Part shown: positions 10,896 through 20,361 of the stretch, one piece after another
How the letters are laid out: each line of letters starts with the position of its first letter
Numbering within the stretch: the first letter of the stretch is position 1
Assembly: GCF_041379045.1 (NCBI RefSeq)
Contig: NZ_CP166871.1
Coordinates: 2,294,001-2,358,000 of the forward strand
DNA from: Thalassotalea ponticola
Lineage (GTDB): Bacteria > Pseudomonadota > Gammaproteobacteria > Enterobacterales > Alteromonadaceae
Direction: 5' to 3'
Length of the DNA stretch: 64,000 nt
Translations under genes and position numbers: made by a program
Notes under the pieces: model-generated
What the model saw: only the letters and a program-made list of their open reading frames with translations
Database searches by the model: none
Told to the model about the DNA's origin: nothing

Positions 10896-12254
10896 TTAGA
10901 GTCTGGCTAAATCATTGACAATGGCGATACACATCAGCGTTAGCAATACCAGAGCCCCTATTTTAAAACCTATTTCTTGAACTTTTTCCGAAACCGGCTT
11001 GCCCGTCACTAACTCTACCGCGTAGTAAAGTAAATGCCCACCGTCTAAAATGGGAAGAGGCAACAAGTTTATAATGCCAAGGTTAATACTTATCAAAGCT
11101 AAAAAGCTAAGGAAGTATACTAAACCGATGCCGGCACTGCTACCCGCACCTTGTGCAATAGCAATTGGCCCACTCAAGTTATCAACGCTGACATGGCCAG
11201 TGAGAAGCTTGCCAATCATGTCGAAACTGAGGGTTATCAGATTCCACGTGCTCGAGAGTGCTTTTGGCAAGGCCTCCAATGGGCCGTATGATATATCAAC
11301 TTTGTGGCTGTCAGGCCACGGCGATAATGTAGGCGATAAACCAAGGTAACCAACACTGAGACCGTTATCGTTGGTTTGAGTTCCCACCAACACCTGAATT
11401 GTTTGTTCAACACCTTGACGGTTGATGGTCACCGCGACTCGACGATTGGGATTTTGTACAATAGTATCCACAAATTTCTGCCAATTGCCATCTAATTTTT
11501 GGCCGTCGACAGCAATTATCTCATCACCTACTTGAATGCCCGCCTTATCCGCTGCTTGTTCTGCAACGAGACGGCCAATAATAGGCTTGATTTCTGGTCT
11601 AAACGGGATGATCCCCAAGCTGTCCATAGCGCTGACTTTGCTCGGTTCAAACTGCCAGTTCCGGGTATCTAGCTGATGCGTTTTAACATAGCTCGAATCA
11701 GCCTGCTTTGTTTGAATGGTAATTTGGGGATCACCGATGTGGCTAACTAACGCCATGTTTACCGCTTGCCAATCGACCGTTTTATCACCGCCGACGGCAA
11801 CGATTTCGCTTGCGGTGCTGATCCCCGCTTGAGCGGCAATTGAGTTTTGTTCAACGTCGCCAATAACCGGTTTAACGCTGGTCATACCGATCAAGAACAT
11901 CAAGTAGAAGGCGACAATGGCAAATAAGAAATTAGCGATTGGCCCAGCACTGACAATGGCAATGCGCTGATATACCGATTTGCCGTCGAATGCATACGGT
12001 TTATCGGCGTCGCTAACCTCGTCGACGCGACTGTCGAGCATCTTTACATAGCCGCCCAGAGGAATGGCCGCAATGACGTACTCAGTGCCGTATTTGTCGT
12101 GGCGGCGCAGTAACGTCTTACCAAATCCGATAGAAAATTTTTGTACTTTTACGCCACACTTTCTCGCCACCCAAAAATGGCCGTATTCGTGTACCGTTAT
12201 CAATAAACCCAATGCGACGATAAATGACGCCAGATTCCACAAAAACTCAAACAT
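10896..12254 (-). CDS. rseP: Site-2 zinc metalloprotease RseP
   Basis: Inner-membrane protease that cleaves the anti-sigma factor RseA inside the membrane during the envelope stress response, and trims signal peptides. The first transmembrane segment carries the zinc motif HEYGH (about residue 22), and the C-terminal part has LPLPILDGGHLL with the third ligand. Two PDZ domains lie between (GISTASEIVAVGGDKT and GIQVGDEIIAVDGQKL). About 452 residues from the ATG at 12254, which overlaps the dxr stop by one base (TGATG). A TTG one codon earlier is less likely. Confidence 0.97.
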   Translation of the reverse strand: MFEFLWNLASFIVALGLLITVHEYGHFWVARKCGVKVQKFSIGFGKTLLRRHDKYGTEYVIAAIPLGGYVKMLDSRVDEVSDADKPYAFDGKSVYQRIAIVSAGPIANFLFAIVAFYLMFLIGMTSVKPVIGDVEQNSIAAQAGISTASEIVAVGGDKTVDWQAVNMALVSHIGDPQITIQTKQADSSYVKTHQLDTRNWQFEPSKVSAMDSLGIIPFRPEIKPIIGRLVAEQAADKAGIQVGDEIIAVDGQKLDGNWQKFVDTIVQNPNRRVAVTINRQGVEQTIQVLVGTQTNDNGLSVGYLGLSPTLSPWPDSHKVDISYGPLEALPKALSSTWNLITLSFDMIGKLLTGHVSVDNLSGPIAIAQGAGSSAGIGLVYFLSFLALISINLGIINLLPLPILDGGHLLYYAVELVTGKPVSEKVQEIGFKIGALVLLTLMCIAIVNDLARL

Positions 12255-13459
12255 CAACTATTTTCCTTTAACCAATCAACCTGCGACGAGGCTTGTTTCC
12301 GTGCTTCTTGGTCTAAGCGTAACACGTCCTCTATGCTACGAACATCCGTTGTCAGAAAAGATTGCATAACCTCGGCGTTAATTTTAGCGATATCGGTAAA
12401 TTTTATCTGTTTCGCTAAAAACGCGGCAACGGCAATCTCATTTGCCGCATTGAGAGCGGTACACGCCCCCTGCCCAGCGCGACACGCGTCGATGGCAAGT
12501 TTTAAGTTGGGATAACGCTCAAAGTCAGCTTGCGCAAATTGAAAACTTTGGCAGTTGAAAAAATCAAACGCCTGCACGCCTGCATCAATGCGCTCTGGAT
12601 AAGCCATGGCGTGTGCGATTGGCGTGCGCATATCGGGATTGCCCATTTGCGCCAGCACTGAGCCGTCTTTGTATTGTACCATGGAGTGAATGGTAGATTG
12701 TGGATGGAGCACCACCTGGATATCATCAGCGCTTAAGTTGAATAGCCACTTAGCTTCAATAAACTCAAGGCCTTTATTCATCATCGTTGCTGAATCAACA
12801 GATATCTTTTGTCCCATGTCCCAGTTTGGGTGAGCACACGCCTGCTCTGGCGTTATCGTATCAAATTGCTCCAAAGGAAGCGTTCTAAACGGTCCACCAG
12901 AGCCGGTTAACAATATTTTACTGATCCCGTAATCGGTTATAGCGCCATGACCAACGCTGTCTTGCATGCCTTTGGGCAAACATTGAAAAATCGCATTGTG
13001 TTCGCTATCGATGGGTAATAGTGTTGCCTTCGACGCGTGCAGAGCATCGATAAATATTTGCCCCGACGTCACCAGCGCTTCTTTATTGGCAAGAAGTACT
13101 TTTTTATCGGCCTTAACCGCTTCTAATGTCGGTAGCAAGCCCGATGCGCCGACAATTGCCGCCATGACAATGTCTACGTCGGGTGCCTTGACCAAGTCGA
13201 GCAATGACTGCTCTCCTTGTTGTACCTGAATTTGATGATCGCCTGACTGCATCAACATCAATTTAAGTTGTTCGGCAGCGCTGGCGTCAACCATTACTAC
13301 TGTTTGCGGTTTAAACTCTAAGCACAGGGCGTGCATTTGCTCAACCCGCTGGTTTGCACTGAGGCTAATCACTCGGAATTTTTGAGGATGTCGGCGCACA
13401 ATATCCAGCGTGGACATGCCAATTGAACCGGTTGCCCCTAAAACAGATAAACCTTGCAT
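12254..13459 (-). CDS. dxr: 1-deoxy-D-xylulose-5-phosphate reductoisomerase
   Basis: Second enzyme of the MEP isoprenoid pathway; converts DXP to MEP with NADPH and a divalent metal. The N-terminal NADPH-binding motif is [17 protein letters not shown]. Also visible are [15 protein letters not shown], the metal-binding [22 protein letters not shown] and [17 protein letters not shown]. The 401 residues match the family. It feeds the downstream lipid-carrier enzyme encoded nearby (uppS). Gene order uppS-cdsA-dxr-rseP is conserved. Confidence 0.98.
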   Translation of the reverse strand: MQGLSVLGATGSIGMSTLDIVRRHPQKFRVISLSANQRVEQMHALCLEFKPQTVVMVDASAAEQLKLMLMQSGDHQIQVQQGEQSLLDLVKAPDVDIVMAAIVGASGLLPTLEAVKADKKVLLANKEALVTSGQIFIDALHASKATLLPIDSEHNAIFQCLPKGMQDSVGHGAITDYGISKILLTGSGGPFRTLPLEQFDTITPEQACAHPNWDMGQKISVDSATMMNKGLEFIEAKWLFNLSADDIQVVLHPQSTIHSMVQYKDGSVLAQMGNPDMRTPIAHAMAYPERIDAGVQAFDFFNCQSFQFAQADFERYPNLKLAIDACRAGQGACTALNAANEIAVAAFLAKQIKFTDIAKINAEVMQSFLTTDVRSIEDVLRLDQEARKQASSQVDWLKENS

Positions 13460-13467
13460 TTAATCGA

Positions 13468-14334
13468 TTACCACGTAAATAAAATCAGGCACAAGGCAAA
13501 TATTGGCGCGGTTGCTGTCAGACTGTCGATGCGATCCAAAACACCGCCATGGCCGGGTAAGATACGACCGCTGTCTTTGACGCCAGCTTGTCGCTTGAGC
13601 ATGCTTTCAGTAAGGTCTCCAATGACGGATACGGTGCTTACTACGACCGCCAAAACAATCATCTTAGTTAATTGTTGGGCGCTACTGCCAAAGAATAACG
13701 CAATGGCTGCAGCCACAACGGATGCACAAACCATCCCGCCGATGAAACCTTCAATGGTTTTACCCGGACTGACATTAGGCATCAACTTGTGTTTGCCAAA
13801 GCGTTTGCCGGTAAAGTAAGCGCCAATGTCAGCACTCCAAACCAAAGCAAATAACAATAAAATAAGATAGCTACCGTGGTACTCATCGATAGGGTAATCA
13901 TTTGAGCGCAGTGTTAAGAATGCCAACCACGTGGGGACTAAGGTAAGTAGGCCAAAGATACCGCGGATACTGCGATGTGTAGTCCAAAAATTTGAATGTT
14001 TCGGGTATTTGCTTATCATCATTGCGCTAATCAACCACCAACAGGTTGATATCGACATCACGACAATAACCCAAGGATTGGCGTGTCCAGATGACGACCA
14101 AATGGTTTCAGGAGGTACTAAATACCAAACGCCAACAATAGCCAGTACTAATGCAGATACAAAACCAATACGACGCGTTTTGGTATCGAAGCCCATTAGA
14201 GGCCCCCATTCCCAAGCACCTATGGCGAGAACGACAGCTAGCACAGCAGCAAAATTTTGTAATGATAAGAAGAATATTGCAGCAATAGCTAAGGGTGCTA
14301 AAACGGCAGCTGTAATAATACGTTGCTTTAACAA
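13468..14334 (-). CDS. cdsA: Phosphatidate cytidylyltransferase
   Basis: Makes CDP-diacylglycerol from phosphatidic acid and CTP, the branch point of phospholipid synthesis. The 288-residue protein has about eight hydrophobic segments and the family signature near the C-terminus (SVIGDLTESMLKR, then GVKDSGRILPGHGGVLDRID). Start is TTG at 14334 with AAGGA 7 nt upstream. It lies 9 nt upstream of dxr and 12 nt after uppS. Confidence 0.97.
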   Translation of the reverse strand: MLKQRIITAAVLAPLAIAAIFFLSLQNFAAVLAVVLAIGAWEWGPLMGFDTKTRRIGFVSALVLAIVGVWYLVPPETIWSSSGHANPWVIVVMSISTCWWLISAMMISKYPKHSNFWTTHRSIRGIFGLLTLVPTWLAFLTLRSNDYPIDEYHGSYLILLLFALVWSADIGAYFTGKRFGKHKLMPNVSPGKTIEGFIGGMVCASVVAAAIALFFGSSAQQLTKMIVLAVVVSTVSVIGDLTESMLKRQAGVKDSGRILPGHGGVLDRIDSLTATAPIFALCLILFTW

Positions 14335-14346
14335 ACGTTAGTCCTT

Positions 14347-15102
14347 TTATGTTTTCTCGGCCTTTACTTGGTCACCGGTTTTGCCAAAACGTCGTTCTCG
14401 ATTAGAAAATGACATCAGTGCGCGTTCAAACGCCACTTCATTAAAGTCAGGCCATAGGGTCTCGGTAAAATACAGTTCAGCGTATGCTGCCTGCCAAAGC
14501 AGGAAGTTACTGATACGGTAGTCCCCTCCTGTCCTTATAAGCATATCCAGTTCAGGTAAGTCCGCCAAATTAATATATTGATCAAGCAGTTTTTCATCAA
14601 TGCTATCGATATCGAGCTGTTGATCAGCAACTAACTGGGCAATTTTCTTGGTCGCTTGCGCGATATCCCAACGCCCGCCGTAGTTGGCTGCAACAGAGAG
14701 TACCATTGCATCATTATTTTTGGTTAATTGTTCAGCTTCAACAATTTGTTTTTGTAGTTTTTCAGAAAAACGGCTTTTATCGCCAATCAATTGAAAGCGA
14801 ATATTGTTTTTATGCAAGCGCTTAACTTCTTTGGTCAGCACATACATAAATAAATCCATTAACACACTAACTTCTTGCTCTGGACGCAACCAGTTTTCAG
14901 AACTAAAGGCGAATAAAGTTAATGCTTTCACTCCCATTTTTCGAGCGGTGGTAACACAGGCTCTAACCGATTCTACCCCAGCTTTATGACCAGAGACTCG
15001 AACCTTGCCTTGTTGTTGTGCCCAACGCCCATTACCGTCCATGATAATAGCCACGTGTTGTGGCAGTGACTTGGTTTCAAATTTATTATTGGTTGTTGTC
15101 AC
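14347..15102 (-). CDS. uppS: Undecaprenyl diphosphate synthase
   Basis: Cis-prenyltransferase that builds the C55 lipid carrier for peptidoglycan and O-antigen. The hallmark [14 protein letters not shown] (catalytic Asp, diphosphate binding) starts near residue 16. [20 protein letters not shown] and the C-terminal [19 protein letters not shown] are intact. 251 residues from a GTG at 15102, with GGA a few bases upstream. Part of the frr-uppS-cdsA-dxr run. Confidence 0.97.
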   Translation of the reverse strand: MTTTNNKFETKSLPQHVAIIMDGNGRWAQQQGKVRVSGHKAGVESVRACVTTARKMGVKALTLFAFSSENWLRPEQEVSVLMDLFMYVLTKEVKRLHKNNIRFQLIGDKSRFSEKLQKQIVEAEQLTKNNDAMVLSVAANYGGRWDIAQATKKIAQLVADQQLDIDSIDEKLLDQYINLADLPELDMLIRTGGDYRISNFLLWQAAYAELYFTETLWPDFNEVAFERALMSFSNRERRFGKTGDQVKAEKT

Positions 15103-15182
15103 ATTGATTCCATAAACTAAAACGCCGCAAACTCATGCTCATAACGCGCTCACGAGCTTGCGGCTGGGCGAACTAACAGAGA

Positions 15183-15740
15183 TTAAATCTCCATTAGCTC
15201 TTTTTCTTTTGCCGCAGCTAACTCGTCAGCTTGCTTGACAAATTCATTGGTGATTTTCTGAATTTCGTCTTCTGCTTGACGTGCTTCATCATCACTGATT
15301 TCTTTTTCTTTATTAAGTGACTTAATGTCCGAATTCGCATCGCGACGAATGTTGCGAATGGCAATTTTACCATTTTCAATCTCGCCACCAACCACTTTAA
15401 CTAAGTCACGACGGCGCTCTTCGGTTAACGGTGGCAACGGAATGCGAATAAGCGTACCTTGTGACGATGGGTTTAAACCCAGGTCAGAGGTTAAAATCGC
15501 TTTTTCTACCGCGCTGATCATTGATTTATCAAACACAGTGATCGCTAAAGTGCGCGCATCTGGCGTTGATACCGAACCAACTTGGTTCAACGGGGTGTCG
15601 ACACCATAATACGATACGCTAATGTTGTCTAGTAGCGATGTGTGCGCACGGCCTGTACGAATTTTATTTAAGTTAAGTTTTAAAGCTTCAATACTCTTGC
15701 CCATACGGTCACGAGCATCTTTTTTAATATCGTCGATCAA
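15183..15740 (-). CDS. frr: Ribosome recycling factor
   Basis: Splits post-termination ribosomes with EF-G. The 185 residues are the normal length. Family features include [42 protein letters not shown] and [16 protein letters not shown]. Start is TTG at 15740 with AAAGGAAA about 7 nt upstream. Between pyrH and uppS, as in E. coli. Confidence 0.98.
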   Translation of the reverse strand: MIDDIKKDARDRMGKSIEALKLNLNKIRTGRAHTSLLDNISVSYYGVDTPLNQVGSVSTPDARTLAITVFDKSMISAVEKAILTSDLGLNPSSQGTLIRIPLPPLTEERRRDLVKVVGGEIENGKIAIRNIRRDANSDIKSLNKEKEISDDEARQAEDEIQKITNEFVKQADELAAAKEKELMEI

Positions 15741-15784
15741 AACAGTTTCCTTTTATCTTATTCTTGCTAACGCTGATTACAGCA

Positions 15785-16528
15785 TTACTTAGTTAAATTT
15801 TCAGCGTGGTCTATTAACGTGCCTTCGCTACTACCTAGGATGATAGACTTGAGTGCGCCTTCTTTATTCATGTTGAATACGCGAATTGGCATAGAGTGAT
15901 CGCGAGCTAAAGTAAAGGCCGCTAAGTCCATTACTTTCAACTCTTTATCCAACACTTCTGAATAGGTTAATTGAGAGTATAGTTCAGCGTCAGGGTTGGA
16001 TACAGGGTCTGCCGAATAAATGCCATCGACCTTGGTGCCTTTGAACACCGCATCGGCTTCGATTTCGATACCGCGCAAACAAGCGGCTGAATCGGTGGTG
16101 AAAAATGGATTACCGGTACCGGCCGAGAAAATAACAACGCGGCCTGATTTAAGCAAACTGATTGCTTCAGCCCAGTTGTAGCTGTCACATACGCCTTGCA
16201 AGTCAATCGCTGACATCAAGCGCGCATTGACAAACGCACGATGCAACGCGTCGCGCATCGCCAATCCATTCATCACCGTGGCAAGCATGCCCATTTGATC
16301 GCCAACGACGCGGTTCATACCCGCTGCGGCTAATCCGGCGCCGCGAAATAAGTTACCACCGCCGATAACTAAACCGACTTGAACACCCATTTCCACTAGC
16401 TCTTTGATTTCTTGCGCCATGCGATCAAGAATTTTTGGGTCAATACCAAAACCCTCTTCGCCCATTAAGGCTTCACCACTAAGTTTGAGTAAAATACGAT
16501 GATAAGTTGGTTTAGGTGTTGCGCTCAT
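15785..16528 (-). CDS. pyrH: UMP kinase
   Basis: Hexameric bacterial UMP kinase of the amino-acid kinase superfamily; makes UDP for pyrimidine nucleotides. Motifs: [28 protein letters not shown], the UMP-binding [17 protein letters not shown] and [13 protein letters not shown]. 247 residues, ATG start. The usual tsf-pyrH neighbours are here separated by an extra small membrane gene (16677-17060) and a terminator, so pyrH may have its own promoter in 16529-16676. Confidence 0.98.
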   Translation of the reverse strand: MSATPKPTYHRILLKLSGEALMGEEGFGIDPKILDRMAQEIKELVEMGVQVGLVIGGGNLFRGAGLAAAGMNRVVGDQMGMLATVMNGLAMRDALHRAFVNARLMSAIDLQGVCDSYNWAEAISLLKSGRVVIFSAGTGNPFFTTDSAACLRGIEIEADAVFKGTKVDGIYSADPVSNPDAELYSQLTYSEVLDKELKVMDLAAFTLARDHSMPIRVFNMNKEGALKSIILGSSEGTLIDHAENLTK

Positions 16529-16676
16529 ACTTGCTAATCCTATATTTGTAATGTGGCGTTTTGTAAGTGTATTGCGTTGATTAGACGCAAATTACATCAA
16601 ATAAAGGCGCAACCGCATTGCGCCAATTAAATCTGCGCTATTTTAATACCTATTAGCAGATTTATCCACTGCTTTG

Positions 16677-17060
16677 TCATATCGCCCTGTGCGGCAAAAT
16701 TATTGCGCATATGACTAACGTACAGGGCAATACCACAATCGCCGTTAGCGGTGCGTAAAAGGTGAATAAGTCGATGCGAATCAGCAGGTGGACAAGCGTT
16801 GGTATCAAAAGCCAGATAAGTAAGCGCGGACCGCAAATTTGATAGTGATTGCGAATAAACCAAACAAACAATGTTGTCAGCAATAAACTCAAGCTAATGA
16901 CGATAATAACAGAGTCGTCGTAGTAACTGAGCACTTGATCGGAACTGGGTGACTTGAGGAGTGATAAATACGGTTGAAACTCAACCAGAAAGTAGTAGAA
17001 GCCGGTGAGAATAACACCAAAGCCAACAGCCATTAATTCACGTATGTATCGCTTAGCCAA
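16677..17060 (-). CDS. Small membrane protein of unknown function
   Basis: I do not recognise this 127-residue product. It is strongly hydrophobic, with about four candidate transmembrane segments: roughly residues 10-29, 51-70, 80-97 and 99-122. A charged loop (SPSSDQVLSYYDDS) lies between the first two and a basic N-terminus (MAKRYIRE) suggests an inside orientation. The start is TTG at 17060 with GGA a few bases upstream; an ATG ten codons in is possible. It sits between the tsf terminator and pyrH, on the same strand. It could be a genuine gene or a long chance frame, but hydrophobic periodicity favours a real membrane protein. Confidence 0.6.
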   Translation of the reverse strand: MAKRYIRELMAVGFGVILTGFYYFLVEFQPYLSLLKSPSSDQVLSYYDDSVIIVISLSLLLTTLFVWFIRNHYQICGPRLLIWLLIPTLVHLLIRIDLFTFYAPLTAIVVLPCTLVICAIILPHRAI

Positions 17061-17190
17061 AACGTTCCACTCTATTTACTTAACCTCTGTGGTGCATGGT
17101 ATCAAGCAAATGGGCAATCTACAACGTTCACTTGCAAGTTCGTCTTGGTTGCGACTTGCGCGAGCGTGCTGCATTTTACAACCGACACAA

Positions 17191-17216
17191 AAAAGCTCCG
17201 CACAAGCGGAGCTTTT
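17191..17216 (-). terminator. Rho-independent terminator after tsf
   Basis: Perfect 11-bp stem (AAAAGCTCCGC against GCGGAGCTTTT) with a 4-nt loop. On the minus strand it is followed by a T run, about 40 nt after the tsf stop. It ends the rpsB-tsf transcript and separates it from the small membrane gene and pyrH. Confidence 0.85.
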
Positions 17217-17258
17217 AACATTGAGATGGTATTTAATTCAGTGTGTTACCGAATTAAA

Positions 17259-18110
17259 TTATGCACCTTTAGCAGCAGCGATTTGCGCTTCTACTTCAGC
17301 TGCGAAGTCTTCTTCTTTCTTCTCGATGCCTTCACCAACTTCTAAACGGATGAAGTTAGAAACAGAAACACCTTTTTCTTTAAGAACGTCACCAACAGTG
17401 CGCTTAGGTTCCATGATGAACGCTTGACCAGTTAGAGAGATCTCGCCAGTGAATTTCTTCATACGGCCAGAAACCATCTTCTCAGCGATTTCAGCAGGCT
17501 TGCCTTCGTTCATCGCGATATCGATTTGGATAGCTTTCTCTTTTTCAACTACGTCAGCTGGAACGTCTTCAGGGTTAACGTACTCAGGCTTAGAAGCAGC
17601 AACGTGCATTGCAACGTGCTTAAGTGATTCCGCGTCGCCTTCACCAGCAACAACAACACCGATTGTGCCACCGTGGATATAAGAAGCTAATGCAGCGCCT
17701 TCGATGTACTCAACACGACGGATGTTCATGTTCTCACCGATTTTAGCAACTAGAGCAACACGAGTTTCTTCAAACTGCTCTTTTAATGCTTCGATAGAAG
17801 GCTTGTTAGCGATTGCGTAATCTGCAACTTCGTTAGCAAAGTTTAAGAAGTTAGAATCTTTAGCTACGAAGTCAGTTTGACAGTTAACTTCAACAAGTGC
17901 TGCAACACCGTCAGCTTGCTTGATGATGATTGCACCTTCAGCAGCGATGTTACCCGCTTTTTTAGCCGCTTTAGCTTGACCAGACTTACGCATGTTTTCA
18001 ATTGCAAGTTCCATGTCGCCGTTGGCTTCTTGAAGAGCTTTTTTACAATCCATCATGCCCGCGCCAGTGCGGTCACGTAATTCTTTTACGTCTTTAGCAG
18101 TGATTGCCAT
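17259..18110 (-). CDS. tsf: Elongation factor Ts
   Basis: Guanine nucleotide exchange factor for EF-Tu. 283 residues, the same as E. coli. The N-terminal UBA-like domain has [19 protein letters not shown]. The core contains [17 protein letters not shown] (TDFVAK motif contacting EF-Tu) and [20 protein letters not shown] start at 18110. Encoded 104 nt after rpsB in the conserved rpsB-tsf operon. Confidence 0.98.
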   Translation of the reverse strand: MAITAKDVKELRDRTGAGMMDCKKALQEANGDMELAIENMRKSGQAKAAKKAGNIAAEGAIIIKQADGVAALVEVNCQTDFVAKDSNFLNFANEVADYAIANKPSIEALKEQFEETRVALVAKIGENMNIRRVEYIEGAALASYIHGGTIGVVVAGEGDAESLKHVAMHVAASKPEYVNPEDVPADVVEKEKAIQIDIAMNEGKPAEIAEKMVSGRMKKFTGEISLTGQAFIMEPKRTVGDVLKEKGVSVSNFIRLEVGEGIEKKEEDFAAEVEAQIAAAKGA

Positions 18111-18214
18111 GACTTATTCCTCAAAATATCTGTAGTTTTAGTGCGAAAAGGCTACGCCCTTTCGTTAAAGAAATGAGTCACAAACGCGTTTGACACGTCT
18201 GTGACTTACAGCAA

Positions 18215-18943
18215 TTATTCAGCTTCTACGAAACCGTCTTTTTCAGCTGCTACGGCAATGTTAGATTCACGACCTTCGATTACAGCATTAGCTGCAGACT
18301 CTAGGTATAGGCTAACTGCACGGATAGCATCGTCGTTACCAGGAACGATGTAGTCAACGCCATCTGGGTTTGAGTTAGTATCAACAACAGCTACTACAGG
18401 GATACCTAAGTTGTTTGCTTCTTTAATTGCAATGTGCTCGTGATCAGCATCGATAACGAAGATAGCGTCAGGTAGGCCACCCATGTTCTTGATACCGCCA
18501 AGGCTCTTCTCAAGTTTTTCCATTTCACGAGTACGCATTAACGCTTCTTTCTTAGTAAGAGCGTCAAAAGTACCGTCTTGGCTTTGAGTTTCTAAATCTT
18601 TAAGGCGACGGATTGATTGACGAACAGTTTTCCAGTTAGTCAACATACCACCTAACCAACGGTGATCAACGTAGAATTGGTCACACTTGATAGCTGCTTC
18701 ACGAACTGCTTCGCTTGCTGCGCGCTTAGTACCAACGAAAAGAACTTTACCTTTTTTCGCAGAAACGCCTGATAAAAATTGCAGAGCTTCGTTGAACATT
18801 GGCACAGTTGATTCTAGGTTGATGATATGCACTTTGTCACGAGCACCGAAGATGAACGGCTTCATCTTAGGGTTCCAGTAACGAGTTTTGTGACCGAAGT
18901 GTACACCTGCTTTAAGCATGTCGCGCATAGATACGTTTGGCAT
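18215..18943 (-). CDS. rpsB: 30S ribosomal protein S2
   Basis: Ribosomal protein S2, last to join the 30S subunit. I choose the ATG at 18943 ([18 protein letters not shown]), which aligns with the E. coli N-terminus and has AGGA upstream; a longer frame to 18979 is leader. The 242 residues closely match E. coli: [64 protein letters not shown]. The acidic tail ([10 protein letters not shown]) is typical of the gamma group. Preceded by a structured leader likely used for S2 autoregulation. Confidence 0.98.
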   Translation of the reverse strand: MPNVSMRDMLKAGVHFGHKTRYWNPKMKPFIFGARDKVHIINLESTVPMFNEALQFLSGVSAKKGKVLFVGTKRAASEAVREAAIKCDQFYVDHRWLGGMLTNWKTVRQSIRRLKDLETQSQDGTFDALTKKEALMRTREMEKLEKSLGGIKNMGGLPDAIFVIDADHEHIAIKEANNLGIPVVAVVDTNSNPDGVDYIVPGNDDAIRAVSLYLESAANAVIEGRESNIAVAAEKDGFVEAE

Positions 18944-19146
18944 TTTAAAATCCTCTATTGGGGTTATGCGTTCATACATTCCATATCTCCGACCTATCGT
19001 TACCTTGTAAAGCAGGTAACAGGCACCCCGGTATATGTTTGCTGAATGTATGTGAGATTAATAATAAATAAAGTTAATTGTATTCGCACAGTTCAACTGA
19101 CGAATACGACAAATCACACCACTGTGTGTAGCGAGAATGATTTGAG
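18944..19146 (-). promoter_or_regulatory. rpsB leader with two hairpins (candidate S2 autoregulatory element)
   Basis: The untranslated region before rpsB holds two clear hairpins. One at 19081-19106 has outer arms TATTCG/CGAATA around an inner CAGTT/ACTG stem; the other at 18999-19020 has arms GTTACC/GGTAAC. In gammaproteobacteria the rpsB leader is known to be bound by S2 to repress the rpsB-tsf operon. Presence of paired elements here is seen; their regulatory role is inferred from that precedent. Confidence 0.5.
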
Positions 19147-19152
19147 CGGTGC

Positions 19153-19181
19153 TTTATACCACTATTGATTGCAAAAATAAA
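19153..19181 (-). promoter_or_regulatory. Candidate rpsB promoter
   Basis: Minus-strand -10 TATAAA (19153-19158) with a weak -35 TTTATT 17 nt upstream (19176-19181). The GC-rich stretch just after the -10 (GCACCGC) resembles a stringent-type discriminator, as on ribosomal protein and rRNA promoters. This predicts a leader of about 200 nt. The rest of the 435-nt divergent rpsB/map region shows nothing else I can name. Confidence 0.45.
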
Positions 19182-19378
19182 GTAAAAGCTTAAAGTTTTG
19201 TTGTTTTTTTGTACATCGATATTGGTTTGGTGGTTAAACTAATTCACGCCCTTGAAAATTAACGCTGTGCGGGTGCTTTTTAGATTAAGCTGGGTTATTA
19301 TTTAAGCTTTTAAAATGTTGATTTATTAGGCTTTGACCGATAGCGTAATATCGGTTGCTAAAGCCACAGAGGAAACTC

Positions 19379-20224
19379 ATGAGTATTGCCATAAAAACGC
19401 CTTATGAAATCGAAAAAATGCGCATCGCTGGTAAGTTGGCGGCCGACGTTCTAGAGATGATAGAAGCCCATGTCAAAGTGGGTGTGACCACGGCAGAGTT
19501 GGATCGCATTTGTGCTGACTATACAGCCGAACACAACGCCCTTTCTGCGCCGTTAAACTACGGTGCCGACAACAACGGTGACGGCGGCTTTCCCAAGTCA
19601 ATTTGTACTTCGGTCAACCATGTCGTTTGTCACGGTATCCCCAGTGAGCAAACCTTGCAAGATGGCGACATCGTAAATATCGATATCACCGTAAAAATCA
19701 GCTTTGATGACCCTGATACCGCTGAGAGTGAGAAAACTTATTTCCACGGCGATACGTCGAAAATGTTTTTGATTGGTGATGTAACCCCAGAAAACCGTCG
19801 CTTGTGTCGCATTACTCAAGAAAGCCTGTATGCGGCGATCAAAAAAGTAAAACCGGGAAATACGTTTGCCGATATTGGTACGACAATTCAAAAGTACATC
19901 AAAAAAGCAGGACGTTACGGCATTGTCAAAGATTTCTGTGGTCATGGCATCGGTACCGTATTCCACGAAGAACCGCAAATCTTGCACTATAAGAACGCCG
20001 ATAACCGAAAGATGAAAGCGGGCATGATTTTCACCATTGAACCCATGATCAACTTGGGCAAAGGCGGTACCGTTTTAGATAAAGACGACGGTTGGACCGC
20101 CTACACTGTTGACGGCAAAAACTCAGCTCAATGGGAACACACGATTTTAGTTACCGATACCGGCTGCGAAATCCTCACTTTGCGCAGCGAAGAAAAAGAC
20201 ATCAAGCGCATTATGCACAATTAG
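19379..20224 (+). CDS. map: Methionine aminopeptidase, type I
   Basis: Removes initiator methionine. The start is the ATG at 19379 (MSIAIKTPYEIEKMRIAG) with GAGGAAA just upstream, giving 281 residues. The five metal ligands are present: Asp in NIDIT, Asp in HGDTSKMF, His in CGHGIG, Glu in TIEPM and Glu in QWEHT. Compared with E. coli it carries two short insertions, one around NYGADNNGDGG and an acidic one between the first two ligands (FDDPDTAESEKTY). Divergent from rpsB, as in many proteobacteria. Confidence 0.97.
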   Translation: MSIAIKTPYEIEKMRIAGKLAADVLEMIEAHVKVGVTTAELDRICADYTAEHNALSAPLNYGADNNGDGGFPKSICTSVNHVVCHGIPSEQTLQDGDIVNIDITVKISFDDPDTAESEKTYFHGDTSKMFLIGDVTPENRRLCRITQESLYAAIKKVKPGNTFADIGTTIQKYIKKAGRYGIVKDFCGHGIGTVFHEEPQILHYKNADNRKMKAGMIFTIEPMINLGKGGTVLDKDDGWTAYTVDGKNSAQWEHTILVTDTGCEILTLRSEEKDIKRIMHN

Positions 20225-20239
20225 CCGATACGCACCTTA

Positions 20240-20265
20240 AACCAAGCCGCAAGCGCGGCTTGGTT
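20240..20265 (+). terminator. Hairpin after map
   Basis: Perfect 11-bp stem (AACCAAGCCGC/GCGGCTTGGTT), loop AAGC, 16 nt after the map stop. The following T tract is short (TTAGCG), so it may be a weak terminator or an attenuator between map and glnD rather than a strong stop. Confidence 0.5.
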
Positions 20266-20361
20266 AGCGACGGACTCAACCGATGAGTTAGGCCGTTACC
20301 AAGTAACTTCTAAATCAATAATAACAACGCGAATTAACGACAACAAGGTAGTAAACAGCCG

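Noticed and set aside
16627..16863. Minus-strand 78-codon frame overlapping the small membrane gene
   Set aside because: Shares bases in another frame with the better hydrophobic ORF at 16677-17060 and has no start signal.
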